DNA from: Polyangia bacterium
GTDB lineage: Bacteria; Myxococcota_A; Polyangia; Nannocystales; Nannocystaceae
Assembly (NCBI GenBank): GCA_030424595.1
Contig: JAUHWG010000037.1
Location: 22,986-86,985, forward strand
Direction: 5' to 3'
Length of the DNA: 64,000 nt
Made by a program: the position numbers and the translations under genes
Notes under the pieces: generated by a model
The model's input: only the letters and a program-made list of their open reading frames with translations
Database searches by the model: none
Told to the model about the DNA's origin: nothing
Shown: in pieces, positions 57,517-64,000 of the stretch
Layout: each line of letters starts with the position of its first letter
Numbering within the stretch: position 1 is the first letter of the stretch

Positions 57517-58259
57517 CGACGGCGCTCCGAGATCGCGAGGAGTGATGCGGCGCGCCGCAGCGCGAAGCTCGGCCCCGGGTTTATCGCCATCGTCGGCGCG
57601 CCCCCCTCCGGATCGATCGCGAAGACGCCTACGAGGGTGACAGGCCCGCCCTCGGGGTCTCGCTCGAGGCCCATGCAAGCGTCGCCGAAGCTGCGTTCGC
57701 GCAGCTCCGCCGGGATCTCCAGGGTCTGGAGGCGAAAGCGTCCGCGCAGGAGCGCCAAGATGAAGTGGAAGACCGGCAGGTCGACGCAGGCGTGGGCGAA
57801 GAGGGCCGCCCGGAGAAAGCCCGGGTAGAAGATCGTCGTCACCCCGAGGCCCGAGAACTCGAAGCTCGCCTCCGGATCCTCGATCGCGACCACCGTGTTC
57901 GGCAGCGGTCGCTCGCCGCAGGCCAGGCCGAGGGCGACGCAGGTGAGGCGGGAGTGGGCGTCGACCTCGGCGCTCGCGTGGTGCGGGAGGACGATCACCG
58001 CGGTCGCGTCCGGCAGGCCGATCTCGGCCGCCTCGAGGACCGCGACGAAGCGATCGACGCCGAGGCTGACCGAGCCCTCGACGTAGCGAGGATCGACCCC
58101 GTCGATCCCGGCGAGCGCCCCCTCGCCGACCGCTCGCTTGACGACGCCTACACAGACGAGCTCGACCGGAGCTGGCCCGAAGAAGTCGACGATCGCAGCT
58201 GTCAGCCCCCGCGCGTCGGGGGAGAAGTTGACGACGATGACACGACTCGGCTGACCCAC
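57513..58259 (-). CDS. RCK/TrkA-like regulatory protein, partner of the channel
   Basis: This 248-residue protein starts at a GTG (58259) with GGAG 6-9 nt upstream, and ends 4 nt inside the channel gene (ATGA overlap). The first residues MGQPSRVIVVNFSPDARGLTAAIVDFFG form a Rossmann-type beta-alpha start like RCK N-domains of channel regulators, followed by alternating strands (VELVCVGVVKR, ATAVIVLPHH, NTVVAIEDP). A glycine-rich GxGxxG nucleotide loop is not obvious. With its gene neighbour it probably forms one channel-gating complex; the ligand is unknown. Confidence 0.78.
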   Translation of the reverse strand: MGQPSRVIVVNFSPDARGLTAAIVDFFGPAPVELVCVGVVKRAVGEGALAGIDGVDPRYVEGSVSLGVDRFVAVLEAAEIGLPDATAVIVLPHHASAEVDAHSRLTCVALGLACGERPLPNTVVAIEDPEASFEFSGLGVTTIFYPGFLRAALFAHACVDLPVFHFILALLRGRFRLQTLEIPAELRERSFGDACMGLERDPEGGPVTLVGVFAIDPEGGAPTMAINPGPSFALRRAASLLAISERRR

Positions 58260-58351
58260 GTTATCTCCGGCCGTTCGCCGCCGACGATGCTCCCCAGCGC
58301 TCGTAGGTGTCAAGCGCATGCGGACCCCGCGTGCTACGGTTGCCGCCCTCT

Positions 58352-59263
58352 GTGCCCACGACCAGCGTAGTCCTGATCCTCGCGCTTATTGCGCTTGTAT
58401 CGCTGGTGATCTCGTACATCGGCGCCGCGGTGGGCCTGGTTCTCGGTCAGCTCCGCCTGATCCTCCTCGTGCTCTGGCTCGGACCGCTCGCCGGCGCGGC
58501 GACGAGCCTCGCGGTCTCGAGCGTCGGCGCCCTCTTCGGGGCCCTCCGCCACGCCCGCGAAGGTCGGGTCAGCGCCCGCCTGGTTCTCTCCTTCGGCGTC
58601 CCCTCAGCGCTCGCCGCCTTCGCCTCGGCGAGCCTCGCCCCGACGATCGATCCCCAGTGGCTCGAGGGGGCGATCGCCCTAACGCTGCTGCTCTCCGGCA
58701 CGGTCATGGAGATCAAGCGGCGTCGCGCTCGGGCTGCGGCGACGACGGTGAGCTCGGGAGAGGACGCGCCCGCCGCGGGTCCAGCCGCGGGTCCAGCCGC
58801 AGATCCAGCCGCAGATCCAGCCGCAGATCCAGCCGCAGCTCCAGCCGCGGATCCAGCCGCAGACGCCCCAGATGGCGACCCCCCCCGGGCCAAGCGCCGC
58901 TCGACGCTCCTCGTCGAGATGGCCGCCGGCAGCGCTCTGGGGGCCCTCGCAGGGATCGTGGGGCTCCTCCTCGGCACCCTCCGTCTGCCCCTCCTCCTCC
59001 GCCTCGCGCCGACCCCAGCCGTGGCCGTCGGCAGCAACATGGCGATCGGCGCGCTCACGGGCGCGCTCGCGGGTGTCGCGGCGCTCCGCGAGGGGACCGT
59101 AGATCCGCTCGCCTTCGCGGTCCTCGCCCCGGTGACGATGATCGCCGCCCACCTCGGCGCGCGGACGACCGGCACCCTCAAGCGCGACACCCTCCTGGCG
59201 ATGATCGCTTGGGTCCTGATCCTGAGCGGCCTCCTGATGGTCGCACAGGCGCTGCTGCCGTAG
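58352..59263 (+). CDS. TauE/SafE-type (TSUP) membrane exporter
   Basis: The 303-residue membrane protein has about eight helices in two homologous halves, each starting with a Gly-rich segment (ISYIGAAVGLVLGQLRLILLV and ALGALAGIVGLLLGTLRLPLLL), the pattern of sulfite/anion exporters of the TSUP family. Between the halves lies a cytoplasmic Ala/Pro/Asp linker made of 12-bp repeats. I use the GTG at 58352, directly before the first helix; a GTG at 58307 would add 15 unlikely residues. It is transcribed away from the channel operon, sharing the short intergenic region. The substrate is unknown. Confidence 0.85.
   Translation: MPTTSVVLILALIALVSLVISYIGAAVGLVLGQLRLILLVLWLGPLAGAATSLAVSSVGALFGALRHAREGRVSARLVLSFGVPSALAAFASASLAPTIDPQWLEGAIALTLLLSGTVMEIKRRRARAAATTVSSGEDAPAAGPAAGPAADPAADPAADPAAAPAADPAADAPDGDPPRAKRRSTLLVEMAAGSALGALAGIVGLLLGTLRLPLLLRLAPTPAVAVGSNMAIGALTGALAGVAALREGTVDPLAFAVLAPVTMIAAHLGARTTGTLKRDTLLAMIAWVLILSGLLMVAQALLP
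58775..58870. repeat. 12-bp repeat CCAGCCGCAGAT in the exporter linker
   Basis: About seven tandem units (GGTCCAGCCGCG, GATCCAGCCGCA and variants) encode PAAG/PAAD tetrapeptides in the loop between the two halves of the exporter. Confidence 0.9.
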
Positions 59264-59333
59264 GGGTCAGGTTCGCCCCCACGCACGTCGCCGGGCGACA
59301 ATGGCTTGGTGTACCGTGACCGCGTAGTAGAGC

Positions 59334-62300
59334 GTGCCAACCCGCGACGCATCACAGGATCGCCCCCCCGCAGCGGCACCGGCGTCCGAGGATCGGAGCG
59401 TCTCCGAGAGCTGGGGCGCGCCGACGGTCGACTCCGAGGAGCCGATCGTCGGCGCCGCTCGGACGCCTGAGCACGGCGGGCCGGAGGGGCCGGGCGAGGC
59501 GGACGGACAGGGCGGGCCGGACGAGGCGGACGGAGCGGGCGGGGGTCACCAGACATGCTCCGACGCCGCGACCTCCGGACAACGACCGACCTCCCCGCCC
59601 GAGCGCGACGACACGCCGCCCCCCACACCGCGCCGCGCGGTCGAACGGAGCGACACCCAACCCCTCCTCCCTGGGGACCTCTCCGCGATCGTCGGGTCCG
59701 CGACGCGAGCGACCAAGCGCGGCGAGCCGGCGAGCCAGCGTCTCCCGGTGATCGCCCGCGACGGCTACCGCATCGGGCCTGTCTTCGCCCAGGGGGGGAT
59801 CGGTCGGATCGTCGACGCCCGCGATCGCTACCTCAACCGCCGCGTCGCCCTCAAGGAGCTGCTGGTCCGCTCGCCCCACGCCGAGGAGCGCTTCGTCCGC
59901 GAAGCGCTGGTCACCGCCCGCCTCCAACACCCCGGGGTCGTGCCGGTCTACGCCGCCGGACGCTGGCCCTCAGGAGAGCCTTTCTACGCGATGAAGATGG
60001 TCTCCGGCCGTCCCCTCGCCGAGGCCCTGAGCGAGGCCTCCACCTACGACGATCGCCTCTCGCTCCTCCCCCACGTGCTCGCCGTCGCCGAGACGATGGC
60101 CTACGCCCACTCGCGGCGGATCATCCACCGCGACCTCAAGCCCGAGAACATCCTCCTCGGCTCCTACGGCGAGACCGTCGTGATCGACTGGGGGCTCGCC
60201 AAGGAGCTCGATCGTGAGGACGGCACCCTCAGCCCCCTCGCCGACTCCGCCCTCCGGGCCCACCTCCGGCCGTCGACCCCCCAAAGCGGTCAGCGGCTCC
60301 CCGGCAAGGACCTCACGATGGTCGGCGCGGTCGTCGGGACCCCCGCCTACATGCCGCCAGAGCAGGCCTACGGCGATCCCGTCGATCAGCGGGCGGACGT
60401 CTATGCCCTCGGCGCCATCCTCTATCACGTGGTCGCCGGCGAGCCGCCCTTCGACGGCGAGACGGCGGTGGCGATCATCCTCCAGGTCACCTCCGACCCG
60501 CCGCCGCCGGTCGAAGAGCGCGAACCCGCGGTGCCCCCCGAGCTCGCCGCGATCATCGCTACGGCGATGGCCTACGAGCCCTCCAAGCGCTACCCGAGCG
60601 CCGCCGAATTCGCCGACGATCTGCGGCGCTTCCAGACCGGACAGCTCGTCGCCGCCCACCACTACTCCGCCCGCGAGCGCCTCCGTCGGGTACTCCGCCG
60701 CTACCGCGGACCCTTGGCGGTCGCCGGCGCCTCCTTGGTGCTCCTCGCGATCCTCTCGGTGATCTCGATCGCCCGGATCATCGCCGAGCGTGACGAGGCT
60801 CGGGTCGCCCGCGGTCAGGCGGAGAACGCCCGCGACACCGCAGCCACGGCCCGCGAGGAGTCCGAGGCTGCGCGCCTCTCCGCCGAGCGCCAAGCGGACG
60901 CGCTCGCGCTCGAGCAAGCGCGGATCGCCGCCCATGATCAGCCAGGGCGAACGATCGAGCTGCTGAGCGCTCTCCACGATCAAGAGGACTGGTCGCGTCT
61001 GCGGATGATCGCCGCCGACGCGGCCGCCCAGGGGCTCGGGAGGAACCTCGTCGGTCACACCGCGGGCGCCTCTCGCCTCGCCTTCTCCCCCGACGGCCGG
61101 CTCCTCGTCAGCGCGGCCGACGACTGCACAGCGACGGTCTGGGACCTCGAGGCTGGCCGCAGCCACCGGCTCCTCGGCCACACAGACGAGGTCTGGCGCG
61201 TAGCCTTCAACGCCGACGGCACCCGGCTCGCCTCGGCGAGCCGCGATCACACGATCGGCCTCTGGGAGCCGAGCTCTGGCCGACGCGTGGCCGTCCTCGC
61301 GGGTCATGAGGCCGCCGCCCGCACGGTCGCCTTCACGGCGGACGGCGAGCATCTCCTGAGCGGCGGCGACGACGACCGTCTCCTCCTCTGGAGCCTCGCG
61401 GACCACAGCTACGAGCTCTTGGAGGAGTGCCTCGCCGGCTCGATGTTCACCGACGGCACGCTCGTCGGCTGCCTCTCCAGCGATCGCATGCAGGTCGTGC
61501 TCATCGATCTCGACGACCGCGGCCGAAAGCGCTGGGACCCGGGGATCAAGCTCTCGCCCGCCGGCGATTTCGCCCCCGACGCCGACGAGCTCGCGGTCGG
61601 CACCTTCCGCGGCGACGTTCTTCGCTGGCGCTGGAGCGAGCCCCCCCGTGATCCGCAGCGGCTCCGCCTGGAGGGCGGCGACCAGCTCATCCGCGCCGTC
61701 AGGTACACCGCCGATGGCGCCCGGATCGTCGCTGCCGGGGCGAACCGCGAGGTCTGGGCCTGGGATCGGGCGAGCGGCGAGCGGGTCCACACCCTGCTCG
61801 GACACAACGGTCGGATCTCCCGCCTGGATGTCTCTCCAGACAGCCGCCGCGTCGCCTCGATCGGCGGCGAGGCAGGCCCGCGACTGTGGAGCCTGGACGA
61901 CGGCAAGGGCTCCCTCCTGACCGGCCTGCGCGGTGTCGCCAGCGCGGTCCGATTCTCCCCGGATGGGGGCACGCTCGCCGCTGCGAGCACGCTCGGTGAG
62001 GTTCGCCTCTGGCGGAGCGAGAGCGCCGATCAGCGGCAGGAGGCGAGGATCCCCGACCAGCGGATCCTCGCCGTCGACCCCCACCAGCCCCGACTCGCGA
62101 CCGTCGACGCCGGCGGGATCCTCCGCATCTGGGACCTCGAGAGCCAGCGGGTCACCTTCGCGGCGACGCGCCCCCGCGAGCTCACACACCTCGCCTTTCT
62201 CCCCAACAGCGACACCCTGGTGATGATCTCGCCGACCGCCGAGCTGACGCTCATGAGCACGCGCGGCGAGCTCCTCAGGAGCTTCCCCGGCGAGACCTAC

Positions 62301-63170
62301 GAGGCTCCCGGGGCGCCCGAGGAGGCCATGGCCGCCCCAGTCGGCGCGAACGCCCACACGATCCTCGACATCGCCAACAACGGCCGCCATGTCCTCGCCA
62401 CCCGTCGCGACGGCGCGCTCCTCCACTGGGATCTCGAGCGCCAGGAGGCCCTGATCTACCGCGGCCACAGCGGCGACATCCTAGGCCGCGCCTTCTCCCC
62501 CGACAGCCGATGGGCCGTCACGGCAGGTCACGACCGCACGGTCCGCCTCTGGGATCTCGAGAGCGGCTCCGGCGAGCTCATCGACACCCACCCCCTGCCG
62601 GTCTCCGCCGTCGTCTTCAGCCCCGACGCCCGCTACGTCTACAGCGGAGGCGAGTCCCACGAGCTGCGGATCTACGATCGGATCACCCGGACGACGACCT
62701 CGCACCCGATCGGCGGCTACAAGATCTACACGATCGCCCCCTTCGCCGACGGCCAGCGCCTGGCCCTGATCCGCGGCGACGGCCAGATCCTGATCTGGGA
62801 CCTCGCCCATCGCAGGGTCCGCCAGCGTCTCCTCGGGCATCAGGTCGCGGTCCGCCGGATCGTCCTCGCCGACGAGGACGAGACGCTCATCTCCCAGAGC
62901 GAGGACGGGGAGATCCGGATCTGGGATCTCAGCTCCGGCGAGAGCCGCGTTCTCGCGATCATGGACGACTGGGCGATCGCCTTGGAGTGGCACCCGAGCC
63001 GGAGGGCGATCGCCCTGAGCAAGTCCGACGAGGTCGGGATCTGGAGCGACCCCGTCCCCCGCACCCGCGCCGGCTTCCTCCGCTGGCTCGCCGACACTCG
63101 CTCGTCGTTGACCCTGCAAAGCGACGACCTGACCCCTCCCAAGGACTGTCGCGTTCTCGAGGTCCCCTAG
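59334..63170 (+). CDS. Ser/Thr protein kinase with WD40 beta-propeller C-terminus
   Basis: The 1278-residue protein starts at a GTG. Residues 1-140 are a disordered acidic/Pro-rich tail. The kinase domain (about 145-430) has glycine loop FAQGGIGRIVDA, Lys174 in VALKELL, catalytic loop IIHRDLKPENIL (HRD 265-267) and DWG in place of DFG (Asp285), common in this bacterial subgroup. A membrane helix (about 461-480) and a coiled coil follow. The last 700 residues are WD40-type repeats (GHTDEVWRVAFNADGTRLAS, SRDHTIGLWEPSSG and many more), probably two propellers. The stop codon lies inside the 20-bp repeat motif at 63167-63186. Its role is probably envelope signalling. Confidence 0.95.
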   Translation: MPTRDASQDRPPAAAPASEDRSVSESWGAPTVDSEEPIVGAARTPEHGGPEGPGEADGQGGPDEADGAGGGHQTCSDAATSGQRPTSPPERDDTPPPTPRRAVERSDTQPLLPGDLSAIVGSATRATKRGEPASQRLPVIARDGYRIGPVFAQGGIGRIVDARDRYLNRRVALKELLVRSPHAEERFVREALVTARLQHPGVVPVYAAGRWPSGEPFYAMKMVSGRPLAEALSEASTYDDRLSLLPHVLAVAETMAYAHSRRIIHRDLKPENILLGSYGETVVIDWGLAKELDREDGTLSPLADSALRAHLRPSTPQSGQRLPGKDLTMVGAVVGTPAYMPPEQAYGDPVDQRADVYALGAILYHVVAGEPPFDGETAVAIILQVTSDPPPPVEEREPAVPPELAAIIATAMAYEPSKRYPSAAEFADDLRRFQTGQLVAAHHYSARERLRRVLRRYRGPLAVAGASLVLLAILSVISIARIIAERDEARVARGQAENARDTAATAREESEAARLSAERQADALALEQARIAAHDQPGRTIELLSALHDQEDWSRLRMIAADAAAQGLGRNLVGHTAGASRLAFSPDGRLLVSAADDCTATVWDLEAGRSHRLLGHTDEVWRVAFNADGTRLASASRDHTIGLWEPSSGRRVAVLAGHEAAARTVAFTADGEHLLSGGDDDRLLLWSLADHSYELLEECLAGSMFTDGTLVGCLSSDRMQVVLIDLDDRGRKRWDPGIKLSPAGDFAPDADELAVGTFRGDVLRWRWSEPPRDPQRLRLEGGDQLIRAVRYTADGARIVAAGANREVWAWDRASGERVHTLLGHNGRISRLDVSPDSRRVASIGGEAGPRLWSLDDGKGSLLTGLRGVASAVRFSPDGGTLAAASTLGEVRLWRSESADQRQEARIPDQRILAVDPHQPRLATVDAGGILRIWDLESQRVTFAATRPRELTHLAFLPNSDTLVMISPTAELTLMSTRGELLRSFPGETYEAPGAPEEAMAAPVGANAHTILDIANNGRHVLATRRDGALLHWDLERQEALIYRGHSGDILGRAFSPDSRWAVTAGHDRTVRLWDLESGSGELIDTHPLPVSAVVFSPDARYVYSGGESHELRIYDRITRTTTSHPIGGYKIYTIAPFADGQRLALIRGDGQILIWDLAHRRVRQRLLGHQVAVRRIVLADEDETLISQSEDGEIRIWDLSSGESRVLAIMDDWAIALEWHPSRRAIALSKSDEVGIWSDPVPRTRAGFLRWLADTRSSLTLQSDDLTPPKDCRVLEVP

Positions 63171-63186
63171 GCCTAAAATAAGCGCT
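63167..63186 (-). repeat. 20-bp motif, copy 3 (reverse strand)
   Basis: Reads AGCGCTTATTTTAGGCCTAG on the minus strand, one base different from copy 2. It overlaps the stop codon of the kinase-WD40 gene, so the element end supplies or abuts the natural end of that gene. Confidence 0.8.
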
Positions 63187-63775
63187 GGTGTGAAACCGCC
63201 CCCCAGTTCCGTGTGGAAGTGCATTCAACGCGGACTTTTGCCGCCCGAGTGCTCGGGCGCGGGTGAAGGCTCACCTCCTGCTTGACGACGGGCGGAGCTC
63301 GGAGGCTGAAGGCGGGCGGGCGAGGGGCGACGAGGCGGGTCCCTCGCGACGCGGGTCCTCCCATGCCACGTGCTCGCCACGGGTCAAGCTGAGCTGCTTG
63401 AAGAGACAGGGTACGCGTGTCTCCGCGCGAGGCACGGGTCCTCCCGCTGCGTCCCACCCGTCGCCCCTCGCTCGCCCGAGCGAGTCTGTCGGGGCTCCGC
63501 TGGACGCTCGGCGATCGTCTCGATCGAGAGAGTGACCCTTGGTACAGATCATATGAAGTCGGGAGCAGATCTGTAGGCGCTCCGCTTGCGAGTACGTGGA
63601 TCGCTTGCTCGCGTAGGTCTTCGCTCGATATGTGCTCGTCGCGACTCTCGACGATGATGAGAAACAACGCGCATCGTCGGCCGAACTTCGGTCCGTGTCG
63701 AAGTCCAAGCAAGCGCGAGCCTCCGAGGCCCCAGTGAGAACACCGAGCGGGACAACTCGCGCGAGTCATCTCAAG
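63167..63775 (-). repeat. Dispersed repeat, copy B
   Basis: The inverted counterpart of 44205-44778, with the same order of blocks and the same terminal 20-bp motif. An extra stretch of about 100 bases (roughly 63525-63615) is absent from copy A and is noticeably less GC-rich. The open frames on both strands are not conserved with copy A. Confidence 0.75.
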
Positions 63776-63799
63776 GCCGACCGTCGGCAAGAACGGAGC

Positions 63800-64000
63800 C
63801 CACAGGCAAGCGCTCGTCCGAAGTGCAAGAGCTTCGAGCCTCCGACGGTAGAGTTGGTCGTCGACCCGGCTCGTGTGACTCCCTTCGCTGGGCTCACGCT
63901 CGCGGCTCGATCGATCGCCTCAAGCTCCGGCGCTCGATCAACGGCCGCGTGAAGGTCTTCGAGAACAAGCGCGGCTACGACGAAGCGACGCATGTCCTGA
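63800..64000 (+). pseudogene. Possible N-terminus of an IS1380-type transposase, frameshifted
   Basis: From 63848 one frame reads VELVVDPARVTPFAGLTLAA and RSIA; from about 63922 a second frame continues LKLRRSINGRVKV and FENKRGYDEATHVL to the window edge. Joined by one missing base, this resembles the start of IS1380-family transposases as I remember them. The gene is cut by the end of the window. The call rests on memory of the family, so confidence is low. It could also be a programmed frameshift or a sequencing error. Confidence 0.35.

Noticed and set aside
59970..62468. 832-codon frame opposite the kinase-WD40 gene
   Set aside because: Antisense to clear kinase and WD40 motifs; Glu/Gly/Val-rich shadow composition.

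Overview
The window is about 70% GC and densely coded. Gene content points to a predatory or social deltaproteobacterium (Myxococcota, probably the Nannocystis/Enhygromyxa side of the Polyangia). The signs are many lipoproteins, Ser/Thr kinases with TPR or WD40 tails, an ADYC-domain lipoprotein, a DUF4157 protein, a DUF1111 di-haem protein beside imelysins, and many short in-frame tandem repeats. This placement is inference; the window holds no rRNA or tRNA gene.

Layout. 0.3-9 kb: a PAS sensor histidine kinase, a beta-helix lipoprotein, a penicillin-acylase-type hydrolase, a 12-bp minisatellite and an unknown protein with a long Pro-Glu linker. 9-16 kb: a leftward operon (imelysin, DUF1111 di-haem protein, imelysin, HTTM membrane protein) whose promoter carries a Fur-like palindrome exactly in its spacer, with a divergent PNGase F-like lipoprotein. 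16-19.7 kb: aldehyde dehydrogenase, DUF779 and a small protein, then a cytochrome P450. 19.8-31.4 kb: the most notable block, a leftward multigene system with a radical SAM protein, two unknown proteins, a soluble FtsH-like AAA+ protease, a small acidic protein, a 1147-residue scaffold-like protein, a MoxR ATPase and, past one opposite-strand gene, a protein with a degenerate vWA-like region. It resembles the FtsH-vWA-MoxR ternary systems proposed by comparative genomics. 31.6-34.1 kb: a DUF4157 protein with an amidoligase-like region. 34.2-36.5 kb: an M56 peptidase fused to a lytic transglycosylase domain, its BlaI-type repressor, and a 30-bp perfect palindrome over the promoter. 36.6-44 kb: a membrane protein, a WYL regulator, a kinase-TPR protein, an ECF-like sigma factor and an ADYC lipoprotein. 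44-55 kb: a dispersed repeat, an MBL hydrolase, a vWA lipoprotein, other exported proteins, a sulfotransferase, a metallopeptidase-like lipoprotein and a second histidine kinase. 55-59.3 kb: a TAXI-receptor/ion-channel/RCK fusion with a partner RCK-like protein, and a TauE/SafE-type exporter. 59.3-64 kb: a kinase-WD40 protein, a second inverted copy of the dispersed repeat, and what looks like the start of a frameshifted IS1380-type transposase.

Two promoters (imelysin operon and blaI) share a design: TTGACT, a 17-bp spacer, a -10, an operator palindrome over the spacer, and a start codon 0-4 nt from the predicted transcription start, so leaderless messages are predicted. All family assignments were made by eye from translated sequence and motifs; no database search was run.
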